A stretch of 32,379 bases of DNA from Candidatus Roizmanbacteria bacterium. GTDB taxonomy: Bacteria; Patescibacteriota; Microgenomatia; UBA1406; GWC2-37-13. Positions 7,881 through 15,929 of the stretch are shown one piece after another (within the stretch, counting starts at the first letter, position 1; each line of letters starts with the position of its first letter). The position numbers were made by a program, and so were the translations under genes. The notes beneath the pieces are model-generated. The model worked only from the letters and a program-made list of their open reading frames with translations, had not been told where the DNA came from and did not search any database. The DNA lies in NCBI GenBank assembly GCA_027002315.1, contig JALWZV010000089.1:1-32379 (forward strand), read 5' to 3'.

Positions 7881-8558
7881 TTAGATTATTTTTTTATACT
7901 TCATCACAGTCTTAACAGCTCGAATTGGGTATTCAATAAAGAAGGATGCGGGATGTTTTTTTATTCTTCTTGCTGATATATGATTAACAAGGTCATAATC
8001 ATACTTAATTCTTCCCCCTGCAAGCAGGATATTAAGACCTAGATCAATATCTTCATGTACTTGTTTATCATCAAGACAAACTTTGTCTCTAACTTTCTGC
8101 CAAATCTTTACTGTTAAAGCCATGTTCGGACCAATAAGAGTGGGTCCATTTTGTACTAATCTCATAATCTTTAAGAACTCTTTCGCAGGTAGATCTGTTT
8201 TAAAAGGTAGATCATAAAACACAACGGGACCAGTTAAAGCATCAATCTTTTCTTGTAAGAAATTATTTTTAATTTTACTTATCCAATCTTTAGGAACTAT
8301 AGCATCTGCATCTGTCCTAGCAATAACACCATTCTTTACTGAATCAAATCCTTTATTTCTTGCAGGAATCATACCTTGCTTCTTTTCTTTAATTACTTTA
8401 ACAGGGAACTTTTTAGCAATTTGAATGGTGTTATCGGTACAGTTATTGTCAACAATGATTATTTCATCAGCTGGCTCAGTTTGTCCGAGCAGAGATTGAA
8501 GACACTTTCCAATATATCTTTCTTCGTTATACACAGGAATCACCACAGAAATTTTCAT
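7881..8558 (-). CDS. GT2-family glycosyltransferase
   Basis: 225 residues, GT-A fold. It begins with ISVVIPVYNEERYIGKCLQSLLGQ, the nucleotide-sugar binding start of GT2 enzymes. A 'IVDNN' strand follows, then the metal-binding DxD-like RTDADA at about 97-102 and the HEDIDLG motif that supplies the acceptor base. The C-terminal part is short with no membrane helix, so it probably acts on the cytoplasmic side on lipid-linked or surface glycans; donor and acceptor are unknown. It is transcribed divergently from another GT2 gene, and their -10 boxes overlap at 8565-8574. Confidence 0.88.
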   Translation of the reverse strand: MKISVVIPVYNEERYIGKCLQSLLGQTEPADEIIIVDNNCTDNTIQIAKKFPVKVIKEKKQGMIPARNKGFDSVKNGVIARTDADAIVPKDWISKIKNNFLQEKIDALTGPVVFYDLPFKTDLPAKEFLKIMRLVQNGPTLIGPNMALTVKIWQKVRDKVCLDDKQVHEDIDLGLNILLAGGRIKYDYDLVNHISARRIKKHPASFFIEYPIRAVKTVMKYKKII

Positions 8559-8564
8559 GTGATT

Positions 8565-8574
8565 ATTATATAAT
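8565..8574. promoter_or_regulatory. Overlapping divergent -10 boxes of the two GT2 genes
   Basis: On the - strand TATAAT (8570-8565) ends 6 bases before the ATG at 8558, a leaderless arrangement; a 4-of-6 -35 match (TTTTCA) lies 17 bases up. On the + strand TATAAT (8569-8574) ends 12 bases before the ATG at 8587. The two boxes share two bases, so the polymerases should exclude each other and expression of the pair is probably coupled or alternating. Confidence 0.55.
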
Positions 8575-8586
8575 TTTGATTACAGT

Positions 8587-9420
8587 ATGAAAAGCAAGCT
8601 TTCAATAATTATTCCCACCTTGAATGAATCTAAACATCTACCCCTGCTATTAAAAGACTTATCTAAACAAACAAATAGAGATTTTGAGGTAATTGTTGTT
8701 GATGGAGATTCGGACGATGATACCCGTTCTGTTGCTGAAGGTTTTAACAAAACCATTCAGATAACTGTTATCAACGCGCATAAAAGACACCTCTCATATC
8801 AGAGAAATTTAGGAGCGGAGCATGCTAAGGGGGATTATGTTGTGTTTATAGATGCAGATTCTAGAGTGAGGAGAAGTTTTGTTAATAGCATTTTTAGAGT
8901 TTTAAAGAAGCAAAAACATCTTGTTATATTACCTGTGTTTGATACAAATGTTAGCGGTGTTGCAGAAAAGACCCTTTTTTCTGTGACTAATTATATGCTT
9001 GATATCTCACAGCTTTTGAGGCTACCTTTTACTCCTGGAGCCTGTTTAATCTTCGAAAAACATTTTTTTCTGTTTGTTGGAGGATTCAGAATTACAAAAA
9101 AACAGAAGAAGAAAAAATTGTTTCCAGAAGATGTAGATATATTAAAGCGGGTATTAGCTTGTGGAGTTATTCCTTACCTCGCTTCCGAGGTAAAGTTTTC
9201 TTTTTCTATGCGTAGGTTTAAAAAAGAAGGATTTTTAAAGGTGTTCACAACTTACACTTTAAGTGCTATTAATATGCTCACAAGAGGGAAAATGGATTTC
9301 GATATAGAGTATAGAATGGGGGGAGACTACTATAAAAGAAGACTTCGAGTTGATAAGAAATCTGATTTAGTTAATAAATTAAAGACAATGCTTTCTCGAG
9401 TTAAGAAAATATTAGAGTAG
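8587..9420 (+). CDS. GT2-family glycosyltransferase
   Basis: 277 residues. It opens with LSIIIPTLNESKHLPLLLKDL and the VVDGDSDDDT strand typical of GT2 enzymes. DxD motif FIDADSRV lies at about 91-98, and the downstream acidic motif is FPEDVDIL at about 181-188. The C-terminal 70 residues are basic and contain an amphipathic or weakly hydrophobic stretch (about 218-232) that may touch the membrane. Substrates are unknown. It is only distantly similar to the divergent neighbour at 7881-8558, so a recent duplication is unlikely. The 3' end overlaps the convergent gene by 9 bases. Confidence 0.87.
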   Translation: MKSKLSIIIPTLNESKHLPLLLKDLSKQTNRDFEVIVVDGDSDDDTRSVAEGFNKTIQITVINAHKRHLSYQRNLGAEHAKGDYVVFIDADSRVRRSFVNSIFRVLKKQKHLVILPVFDTNVSGVAEKTLFSVTNYMLDISQLLRLPFTPGACLIFEKHFFLFVGGFRITKKQKKKKLFPEDVDILKRVLACGVIPYLASEVKFSFSMRRFKKEGFLKVFTTYTLSAINMLTRGKMDFDIEYRMGGDYYKRRLRVDKKSDLVNKLKTMLSRVKKILE

Positions 9421-10152
9421 GGTTTTTGTCAGTGTAAATTTAGAAATAACTGGATAGTGATCAGAGCTCATTTTCTCAAGTCTCACAGTGCTAACTTTTT
9501 TAATGTTACGGTATAAGATATAGTCTAACTTCACTTTTGCTGAAAATATTTTTAGAACCCTTGTTAAATTTGTGTAGTTAATGTTATTGGTTGCTTCTTT
9601 TAGGTTATATCGTTCTATTATTTTTTCGAACCTCTTTTTGTTATACATAAAGTTAAAATCACCCGCGATAATAATAGGCTCCTGTTTTGAGTTAATAGTG
9701 GATAAAAATGAGTTCATTTGTTTAATTCTTGTCCCGTTGCTACTCACTAGATGTGTAAGATGCACATTGTATACTGTTAGAGGTTTATTTTCTTTTTTAA
9801 ACTCTAAGTACGTTTGTAGGACTGTTCTTGACTTGTTTCCTCCTTTGAGTATGAAAAGTAGTATCTCATACATACTTCGTGGTAAATTAAGGACAAGATT
9901 TTTTTTAACAGAAAATTTTTTAGAGTTATAGTATGTTGCTACACCGAAAATTTTTCCAAACTTAACAAATGAGTTAGAAAAATCAGCGAGTTTGAGTCCA
10001 AGCGTAGTTGATATTTTATTTAGGTTACTGATCTCTGTGTCGACTTCTTGTAGACAAACAATATCTATGTTTGGATTTTCCTGCAAGATAAGTTTTAGAT
10101 CACCTATTCCTTTATTAAATAACGTATTGTATGTTAACAAAGTTACTTTCAT
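9412..10152 (-). CDS. Endonuclease/exonuclease/phosphatase (EEP) superfamily hydrolase
   Basis: 246 residues. The EEP signature residues are present in order: YNTL with the Mg-site Asn near 9, CLQEVDTE with the catalytic Glu near 36, NVHLTH at about 120-125, AGDFNF at about 151-156, KLDYIL at about 207-212 and SSDHYPV at about 226-232. This fold includes AP endonucleases, DNase I-like nucleases, sphingomyelinases and phosphoinositide phosphatases; the sequence does not decide between them. No signal peptide is seen. A TATAAT on the - strand (10169-10164) lies 11 bases before the ATG. Confidence 0.85.
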   Translation of the reverse strand: MKVTLLTYNTLFNKGIGDLKLILQENPNIDIVCLQEVDTEISNLNKISTTLGLKLADFSNSFVKFGKIFGVATYYNSKKFSVKKNLVLNLPRSMYEILLFILKGGNKSRTVLQTYLEFKKENKPLTVYNVHLTHLVSSNGTRIKQMNSFLSTINSKQEPIIIAGDFNFMYNKKRFEKIIERYNLKEATNNINYTNLTRVLKIFSAKVKLDYILYRNIKKVSTVRLEKMSSDHYPVISKFTLTKTLL

Positions 10153-10211
10153 AACTAGTAGGGATTATAGCAAAAAACCCCAAAAAACATTGTATGTTAG
10201 TCTTTTCAAAG

Positions 10212-10233
10212 TTATCCACACAGTTGTTGATAA
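10212..10233. promoter_or_regulatory. DnaA box pair (one perfect, one near-match, inverted)
   Basis: TTATCCACA at 10212-10220 on + matches the consensus TTATNCACA. TGTTGATAA at 10225-10233 is the inverted TTATCAACA with one mismatch. I noticed no other perfect copy while reading the window, although I could not search it exhaustively. Confidence 0.45.
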
Positions 10234-10264
10234 ATATTAGAGATTGTTACACCAGTCTTTTCTA

Positions 10265-10311
10265 TAGTTTATAAACTATAGGACTACTTATAGTAGTTAG
10301 TTAATAAACTA
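10265..10311. promoter_or_regulatory. Paired operator-like inverted repeats TAGTT-N4-AACTA
   Basis: Two copies of TAGTT-N4-AACTA lie at 10265-10278 and 10298-10311. Their centres are exactly 33 bases apart, about three helical turns. The first is embedded in a 20-base perfect palindrome (10262-10281). A 15-base direct repeat beginning ATAAACTATAGG accompanies both (10271-10285 and 10304-10318), and its second copy ends on the first base of the -35 box at 10318. The geometry suggests two dimers of a repressor bound on the same DNA face, blocking the promoter of the small ORF. Confidence 0.55.
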
Positions 10312-10317
10312 TAGGAC

Positions 10318-10346
10318 TTGACAAAGAAAGAAAAGTTATTTATTAT
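10318..10346 (+). promoter_or_regulatory. Consensus promoter of the 44-codon ORF, leaderless
   Basis: TTGACA at 10318-10323, a 17-base spacer and TATTAT at 10341-10346, ending 6 bases before the ATG at 10353. One of the strongest promoters in the window, and directly adjacent to the repeated operator-like sites. Confidence 0.7.
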
Positions 10347-10352
10347 TAAGCT

Positions 10353-10487
10353 ATGGAATTACGAAAGAAGAAAAAAATAATGAAGTTAAAGATCTCTGTC
10401 AAAAGGGATGTTGGTTTTGCCAAAAGAGAGTTAGGAAAGATTGCACGTAAAAAACTAAATTTGCCGTTTAAATTATTTACTTTATAA
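10353..10487 (+). CDS. Small basic protein, 44 residues, unknown function
   Basis: ATG at 10353 to TAA at 10485-10487. The peptide starts MELRKKKKIMKLKISV and is about one third Lys/Arg with few acidic residues (E2, D19, E26), so it would be strongly basic. It has no membrane segment or Cys. I do not recognise a family. Support for it being real comes from its context, not its sequence: a consensus promoter placed 6 bases before the ATG in the same leaderless geometry as known genes here, and paired palindromic sites touching the -35 box. It might be an autoregulated DNA- or RNA-binding peptide, or the ORF may be incidental and the transcript act as RNA. Confidence 0.45.
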   Translation: MELRKKKKIMKLKISVKRDVGFAKRELGKIARKKLNLPFKLFTL

Positions 10488-10490
10488 AAA

Positions 10491-10548
10491 AGAAGGGCAT
10501 TACTACCGCTCATTTTTTTAAGGTTATGACGAGTAGTAATGCCCTTCT
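10491..10548 (-). terminator. Strong hairpin terminator after the DUF2298 gene
   Basis: A perfect 15-base-pair stem: 10491-10505 with 10534-10548, with an AT-rich loop of 28 bases that has some further pairing. On the - strand the stem is followed directly by a T-run (complement of 10484-10490, AAAAA preceded by TA), the layout of a rho-independent terminator for the gene ending at 10618. On the + strand only a weak T-rich stretch (CTCTTTG) follows, so it may also stop the short transcript of the 44-codon ORF, less efficiently. Confidence 0.7.
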
Positions 10549-10617
10549 CTTTGCCAATATTTATTTCGAAAAACAGAATAGCACAAGAATATTTTAAAGT
10601 CAAGAACTTATGTAGTA

Positions 10618-12729
10618 TTACTTTATCATGTACAGAGAGGCTTGGCCGTTTGATGACGTGAATATTTTATAAGCAACCTGGCTGAATTTTTCTTCATTTA
10701 ACTGAGGATATTTTTCTCTTTCTAAGGGAGAGACGACGATGTATTTAATATGGTATTTTCTTGCCATTGCTAACACAACATTTGGATCACTGGTTGCGTA
10801 GAAGGTTTGAATTTCTGGTATCCTTTTGCCAACAACATTCGCTGATCCTCGCCATAACCACTCATGCACCTGCCAACCGGCAACCGTAGGTAAGCCAGTG
10901 TAAGCTGAAACGGAGTTATAGTCTGTGTACGAGTCTCCTTGAGCTTCTATAATTATTGGTTGTCCTACGATATTATGATTGACAAACTCAATAATTTCTT
11001 TTATCGCAGGGTGTTGTGTCTTCATCCACTTAGAACCATCTAAATCGGCTTTTTTATTTAATTTTCCGTAGTATGAAGTGATGGCAAAATATGGATATAT
11101 CACAACAAGCATTGTTAACGCAGAGAAAATGAGTTTAACTATTACCCAACGTATTTTTTTTAATTTTGTCTTTTTGACTAGTGCTATTGTGTACACAGTT
11201 GCAATACTCATCATTATAAAAGCCTGATATCCTAGTTTAAACATAGTATTTGCTCTGAAATAACCAGGATAGATATCTTTAGCATAAAAAAACTCAGGTA
11301 TTATTATTAAAATTGTTCCTACAAAAAACAAAGAGAACACAAATAAAGCAACCTCGCTAATCTTTTTCTTTTTTATATTAAGTGATAGGAATGTTACAAA
11401 ACCAAACCAGAAAAATCCCCATAAGACTAAGAGCATCCAGAGAGGCGATATCTGACAATTTTCAGACAAAAACACAAGTGGCCCAATGTGCTTAATTGAG
11501 GATAAGAAAGACGGAGGACAGTTTAACCCAATTTTATTAGAGAAAGGTGAAAAGTGAGATGAAAAAGGATAAGAAAAGACCAAAAATGACGCTATCAAGG
11601 TAATTAGTCCTAAGAAAGTTTTTCTATTAAATCCTTTTATAAATAAAAGAATGAATGAGAAATATAACAGATATATTGGACCATCAAATGCATTTGTCAT
11701 ATAGTGAATAGCTATAAGAAATCCAAATATTGCCCCTAAGAAATATGACTCAAGTTTTAACTTAAAAACAAGCAGGTAGGATAAAGCTAATGTTAAAAGT
11801 ACAATTGGAATATCGAACACATGTCCATGTAGATCGGCTACGACGTATGAGTATGCTGGAAATTCATGTATTGTGTGATATATAAATCGTGTTGCATTTG
11901 GATACCAATATTTTTCTGGGTGAGGTACTAAAGTAAATATTTTCCAAAAAGGTAGAGGATTATTAGCATCGTATCCTTTTGTGAAAACATATATTGTGTG
12001 GAGATTTCCGCCTAAGTTAGCAATAAAAGCTCCAAATAAGCCGAACAGAATAACAAAAAAATTAGAAACCTTTTTAAAACTGTTTTTAATAAGCGTTGTT
12101 ACGATGGAAAACACCTCTGTTATGCCTAAACCGAACAAAGTTGCCAGTATGAGATTATAACCAAACTTGGAAGGAATATTGCTTAGTTTTATAAGAACAG
12201 CTCCTGTTAAATGACCGAAGTAGTAATAATTAATTGGATACCCTTTAGGATGAGTAGGATCTGCAGATAACCACATATCTAATGGAGGAAGATGTTTGGA
12301 TCTGAGAATTGAGTTCATAAAACCAAAGTCCATAAATTTTTCTAACCCATGTATTGATGGTTCTTGTCCTCGAACAAAGATCCAAAAAGCGAAACTTAGT
12401 ATAAATAAGATCTCAACTCCAACAATCTTTTTTATCGATTTTTTTTCTAATAACTTGAACTTGGGAAAGTATTTAGAAATTAAAAAGTACTCAAGTGTGG
12501 CAAAAGTAAAAAGAGATGTAAAAAGAAAGACCCTTGTAAATTCGAACAGCTGTGTTGCTACCAATGTAAAATAGCTCAGTAACACAATTGATACTATTTT
12601 TGAGAAAGCATAACCATCATCAAAGAAAGTGCGACCAAGTACTAGTTTTACCAACGGGTAGAAAACTATTCCTAACCAGAATAGGTAAATATACCATGTG
12701 ATAGCATACCCAAGTGACGATAGTTCCAT
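10618..12729 (-). CDS. DUF2298 polytopic membrane protein (YYY family)
   Basis: 703 residues with roughly a dozen membrane helices. The first exposed loop, residues about 120-175, carries the family signature: EKFMDFGFMNSILRS, then PPLDMWLS and INYYYFGH, closely matching the 'EKPMDFAFLNAI..PP.DPW.....NYYYFG' pattern of DUF2298. Later loops contain HEFPAYSYVVADLHGHVFDIP and a large C-terminal soluble part with YIVVSPLEREKYP. The family is thought to be membrane glycosyltransferase-like because of its topology, but no activity is established. The gene stands alone, with a terminator at 10491-10548 and divergence from valS. Only a poor -10 is visible upstream. Confidence 0.85.
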   Translation of the reverse strand: MELSSLGYAITWYIYLFWLGIVFYPLVKLVLGRTFFDDGYAFSKIVSIVLLSYFTLVATQLFEFTRVFLFTSLFTFATLEYFLISKYFPKFKLLEKKSIKKIVGVEILFILSFAFWIFVRGQEPSIHGLEKFMDFGFMNSILRSKHLPPLDMWLSADPTHPKGYPINYYYFGHLTGAVLIKLSNIPSKFGYNLILATLFGLGITEVFSIVTTLIKNSFKKVSNFFVILFGLFGAFIANLGGNLHTIYVFTKGYDANNPLPFWKIFTLVPHPEKYWYPNATRFIYHTIHEFPAYSYVVADLHGHVFDIPIVLLTLALSYLLVFKLKLESYFLGAIFGFLIAIHYMTNAFDGPIYLLYFSFILLFIKGFNRKTFLGLITLIASFLVFSYPFSSHFSPFSNKIGLNCPPSFLSSIKHIGPLVFLSENCQISPLWMLLVLWGFFWFGFVTFLSLNIKKKKISEVALFVFSLFFVGTILIIIPEFFYAKDIYPGYFRANTMFKLGYQAFIMMSIATVYTIALVKKTKLKKIRWVIVKLIFSALTMLVVIYPYFAITSYYGKLNKKADLDGSKWMKTQHPAIKEIIEFVNHNIVGQPIIIEAQGDSYTDYNSVSAYTGLPTVAGWQVHEWLWRGSANVVGKRIPEIQTFYATSDPNVVLAMARKYHIKYIVVSPLEREKYPQLNEEKFSQVAYKIFTSSNGQASLYMIK

Positions 12730-12752
12730 TCTTATAAATTACATTTTTTAAA

Positions 12753-12781
12753 TTGAGTTTTCAACCTCTTTTCCATATAAT
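12753..12781 (+). promoter_or_regulatory. valS promoter
   Basis: TTGAGT at 12753-12758, a 17-base spacer and TATAAT at 12776-12781. The predicted transcript starts near 12788, about 31 bases before the ATG at 12819. Unlike the leaderless genes nearby this one has a short leader. The in-frame TTG at 12753 that would lengthen ValS is in fact the -35 box. Confidence 0.75.
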
Positions 12782-12818
12782 TAACTCGTTAAATATTCAT
12801 TTTAATACATTAAGATAC

Positions 12819-14927
12819 ATGGACAAAAAATATAGATATAAGGATGTTGATAAGAAAATATATGAGATGTGGGAAAAGAAAAAATATTTTAAAGCCAATC
12901 CTAACTCTAAAAAGAGACCTTTTTGTATAATACTTCCTCCACCAAACGCAAATGCTAATTTACACCTTGGTCACGCGATGTATGTTTACGAGGATATAAT
13001 GATACGTTTTTACAAATTGCGAGGTTTTGAGTCTTTTTGGTTGCCAGGAGCCGATCACGCTGGTTTTGAGACTTGGTATGTTTTTGAAAAACATCTAAAA
13101 AAGAAAGGTAAATCTAGGTTTGATTATAAAAGAGAAGAGTTGTTTAAAATGGTGTGGGAGTTTGTTATGCAGAACAAGAATAATATGGAGGAACAGTTGA
13201 AAAGGCTTGGGTTTTCCTTAGATTGGGAGAGAAAAAAATTTACTCTTGATGAGGATATAGTACAGATTGTGTACAAAACTTTTAAAAAACTGTTTGATGA
13301 TAACTTGGTTTACAGGGGTAAAAAACTTGTTAATTACTGTGTTAAGTGTGGAACCTCGTTTTCTGATTTAGAGGTAACCTATAAAGACGTCAAGGGAAAA
13401 TTATGGTTTATATTGTACAAGTTAGAGAACAGTGATAAGGGTTTGGTAGTTGCCACAACAAGGCCTGAAACTTTGTTTGGAGACGTTGCTGTTGCAGTGC
13501 ACCCAGATGATAAGCGTTATAAAAAATTTATAGGAAAAAAAGTAATACTTCCCTTTATCAATAAAAAGATTCCGGTTATAGCTGATGAGATGGTTGATAT
13601 GAAGTTTGGTACTGGAGTTGTAAAAATAACACCTGCTCATGATAGCAATGATTGGTTAGTGGGAGAGCGTCATAATTTACCATTTGTTCAGGTTATAGAC
13701 TTTAATGGAAAGTTAAATGAACATGCTGGAGAGTTTTCTGGCCTGCACATAAAGAAAGCAAGGCCACTTATAGTACAGAGATTAGAAGATCAAAAACTTC
13801 TTGTAAAAGTAAAAGACTACGAACATAGAGTTGGTCACTGTTATAAGTGTGGTTCTGTAATAGAACCATTACCAAAAGAGCAGTGGTTTATAAAGATAAA
13901 ACCTCTAGCTCAAAAAGCAAAAGACGCAATTTTAAAAGATGAGATCGAGATATATCCACATCGTTTTAAGAAGATACTTTTAGATTGGTTGGATAAATTT
14001 TATGACTGGAACATCTCTAGACAGATAGTTTGGGGAATGCAGATACCTGCTTACTTTTGTAAGTCACAAAAAAAGTGGTTTGTGTCTGTAAATAAACCTA
14101 GTAAATGTCTTGTTTGCGGTAAGGATGACTTTGTTCAAGACACAGATACATTTGATACCTGGTTTTCATCTGGTCAATGGCCATTTGCAACCCTACAGGC
14201 ATTGGGTAAAGAGTTTTTTAATTTTTTTTATCCCACATCCGTTATGGAAACAGGTTATGATATTTTGCCATGGTGGGTTGCAAGGATGATAATGTTTGGT
14301 ATTTATATTACTGGGAGTGTTCCATTTAAGAACGTTTATCTTCATGGATTAGTTCGTGATAGTAAGGGCCAGAAGATGAGCAAGAGCAAGGGTAATGTTG
14401 TTAATCCTATGGATGTGATTGATAAATATGGAGCCGATGCATTGCGAGCCTCTCTGGTTTTTGAGACAGCTCAGGGAGGAGACGTTGTTTTTTCGGATAA
14501 TAAAGTTAGAAGTATGCGTAATTTTGCTAACAAAATTTGGAATATTGGTAGATTTATTTATTTACAACACACATTAACAGAGAGAGATAGTTTAGATAAA
14601 GATGTGGTTAATGGTGATAAACACATAAAGGATTTAGAGAAGGAAAGTTCTAAGTTCAAAAAAAGATACATGCAACTTATGGAGAAATATAAGTTTGGTC
14701 AAGCTTTTGATGAGCTGTATGAATTTGTTTGGCATAGAGTGGCAGATTATTACATAGAACAGTTGAAAGAATCGTTAAGAAGTGGTAACATTGAGGTTCT
14801 AGAAAGGTTAACAAATATTTATTTTGAGCTGTTAAAGATGCTTCATCCTTTTATGCCTTTTGTAACAGAGGCAGTGTGGATGAATCTAAACAAGAGCAAT
14901 AAATCTATTTTAGAAACAACTTTATAA
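12819..14927 (+). CDS. valS: Valyl-tRNA synthetase
   Basis: 702 residues from the ATG at 12819. Class I synthetase: HIGH-type motif HLGH at about 49-52 and KMSKS at about 519-523. ValRS rather than IleRS is indicated by the editing-domain run TTRPETLFGDVAVAVHPDDKRY, KFGTGVVKITPAHDSND and the core DWNISRQIVWGMQIPAYFC. Cysteine pairs CVKCG, CYKCG and CLVCG look like zinc-binding knuckles. The protein stops soon after the anticodon-binding domain and lacks the C-terminal coiled-coil arm of usual bacterial ValRS (about 880-950 residues). It charges tRNA-Val with valine. It is followed 15 bases later by rpmH. Confidence 0.95.
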   Translation: MDKKYRYKDVDKKIYEMWEKKKYFKANPNSKKRPFCIILPPPNANANLHLGHAMYVYEDIMIRFYKLRGFESFWLPGADHAGFETWYVFEKHLKKKGKSRFDYKREELFKMVWEFVMQNKNNMEEQLKRLGFSLDWERKKFTLDEDIVQIVYKTFKKLFDDNLVYRGKKLVNYCVKCGTSFSDLEVTYKDVKGKLWFILYKLENSDKGLVVATTRPETLFGDVAVAVHPDDKRYKKFIGKKVILPFINKKIPVIADEMVDMKFGTGVVKITPAHDSNDWLVGERHNLPFVQVIDFNGKLNEHAGEFSGLHIKKARPLIVQRLEDQKLLVKVKDYEHRVGHCYKCGSVIEPLPKEQWFIKIKPLAQKAKDAILKDEIEIYPHRFKKILLDWLDKFYDWNISRQIVWGMQIPAYFCKSQKKWFVSVNKPSKCLVCGKDDFVQDTDTFDTWFSSGQWPFATLQALGKEFFNFFYPTSVMETGYDILPWWVARMIMFGIYITGSVPFKNVYLHGLVRDSKGQKMSKSKGNVVNPMDVIDKYGADALRASLVFETAQGGDVVFSDNKVRSMRNFANKIWNIGRFIYLQHTLTERDSLDKDVVNGDKHIKDLEKESSKFKKRYMQLMEKYKFGQAFDELYEFVWHRVADYYIEQLKESLRSGNIEVLERLTNIYFELLKMLHPFMPFVTEAVWMNLNKSNKSILETTL

Positions 14928-14942
14928 ATTCACTAATTAATA

Positions 14943-15077
14943 ATGAAAAGAACATATCAACCTAAAAAGAAAAGACGTAAGAAAGTTCATGGATTTCTCT
15001 CTCGTATGAAAACAAGAGGAGGAAGAAGGGTAATCTCGTCTAGAAGAGCAAAAGGTAAAAAAAAGTTAACCGTTTAA
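14943..15077 (+). CDS. rpmH: 50S ribosomal protein L34
   Basis: 44 residues, the usual length. It begins MKRTYQPKKKRRKKVHGF, contains RMKTRGGRRV and ends RRAKGKKKLTV, a direct match to bacterial L34. It is extremely basic, as expected for a small protein that packs into 23S rRNA. It sits between valS and yidC. In most bacteria rnpA (the RNase P protein) follows rpmH immediately; here only 15 bases separate rpmH from yidC, so rnpA is not at this position. Confidence 0.96.
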   Translation: MKRTYQPKKKRRKKVHGFLSRMKTRGGRRVISSRRAKGKKKLTV

Positions 15078-15092
15078 CAACTATCAAACATA

Positions 15093-15911
15093 ATGTCTAA
15101 TCCAAATATTTTTACAACAATCTTTGTTTTTCCAATACTTAATGTTTTAATACTTTTTTATAAGGCGCTGGAGATAATCAAGATTCCTGGAGCATTAGGG
15201 TTCTCAATATTGCTATTAACAGTCTTGGTTAGAGTGATATTACACCCTTTTTTCAAGTCTCAGATAGAAACTGCCAAGAAGATGCAGGACATCAAACCAC
15301 ATCTTGACAAATTGTCCAAAAAACATAAAAAGAACCCAAAGAAACTTCAAGAAGAGCAGATGAAGCTTTATAAAGAGATGGGTATTAATCCTGCCAGTGG
15401 ATGTTTGTTAATGATAATCCAGGTACCAATTTTTATTGGCCTATATCAAACTCTCTCTATGCTTTTGGTTAACACAGACTTAACAAAGATTGTTACAGAT
15501 ATTAATAATGCACTATATTTTTCTTTTTTGAGAATAAACTCTATTAATCCATGGTTTTTTGGAATTAATTTAGCAATATCTCCATCTAAAGCAAACAATG
15601 TTTTTTATCTTTTGATTCCCTTAGTAATAGGAGTTTTACAGTATTATCAGAGTATTGTTACATTACCATCAAACAAGAATGAAAAGAAAGATGATAAAGT
15701 GAATAAAGACAAGAAGAAGAGTGAGCCAGATTTTCAAAAGGCAATGGGAACGCAGTTTAAGATAATCTTTCCCTTAATGATAGGTTGGTTTGCTTACACC
15801 CTTCCTGTTGGTTTATCTGTTTACTGGGGAATATTTTCTGTATTTACTATAATGCAGTATAGAAGTATGCAAAAAAAATCTCCTGAAGTAGTTACTTCGG
15901 GAAAAAATTAA
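15093..15911 (+). CDS. yidC: Membrane protein insertase YidC/Oxa1 (short form)
   Basis: 272 residues. It has the Oxa1/YidC core: a first membrane helix, then GALGFSILLLTVLVRVILHPFFKSQ with the conserved Arg in the groove, a cytoplasmic helical hairpin (about 60-100, rich in Lys), GCLLMIIQVPIFIGLYQTL, and C-terminal helices with LPVGLSVYWGIFSVFTIMQ. The large periplasmic domain of Gram-negative YidC is absent, as in Gram-positive and CPR versions. The loop at about 190-215 is very Lys-rich. It inserts proteins into the inner membrane alone or with SecYEG. It lies in the conserved rpmH-yidC-khpB order. Confidence 0.94.
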   Translation: MSNPNIFTTIFVFPILNVLILFYKALEIIKIPGALGFSILLLTVLVRVILHPFFKSQIETAKKMQDIKPHLDKLSKKHKKNPKKLQEEQMKLYKEMGINPASGCLLMIIQVPIFIGLYQTLSMLLVNTDLTKIVTDINNALYFSFLRINSINPWFFGINLAISPSKANNVFYLLIPLVIGVLQYYQSIVTLPSNKNEKKDDKVNKDKKKSEPDFQKAMGTQFKIIFPLMIGWFAYTLPVGLSVYWGIFSVFTIMQYRSMQKKSPEVVTSGKN

Positions 15912-15929
15912 AAGTTTGGGTTAAAAAAT

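Larger units (their letters stand above)
10153..10352. other. Intergenic regulatory region, possible DnaA binding/origin-like
   Basis: AT-rich, non-coding. TTATCCACA, a perfect match to the bacterial DnaA-box consensus, is at 10212-10220. A one-mismatch copy in the opposite orientation (TTATCAACA on the - strand) is at 10233-10225, three-helix-face-close to the first. Further right lie a 20-base perfect palindrome (10262-10281), a short ACTACT/AGTAGT hairpin (10284-10298) and the promoter of the small ORF. This could be a replication origin or simply a DnaA- and repressor-controlled promoter region. Confidence 0.4.

Noticed and set aside
10346..10603. An 85-codon - strand ORF over the small-ORF/terminator region
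   Set aside because: It runs through the terminator hairpin and the T-run, and it is Phe/Asn-rich without family features; the + strand 44-codon ORF has a better promoter.
12753..12818. TTG start that would add 22 residues to ValRS
   Set aside because: The TTG is the -35 box (TTGAGT) of a good promoter with TATAAT 17 bases later; the ATG at 12819 starts the recognisable ValRS sequence.
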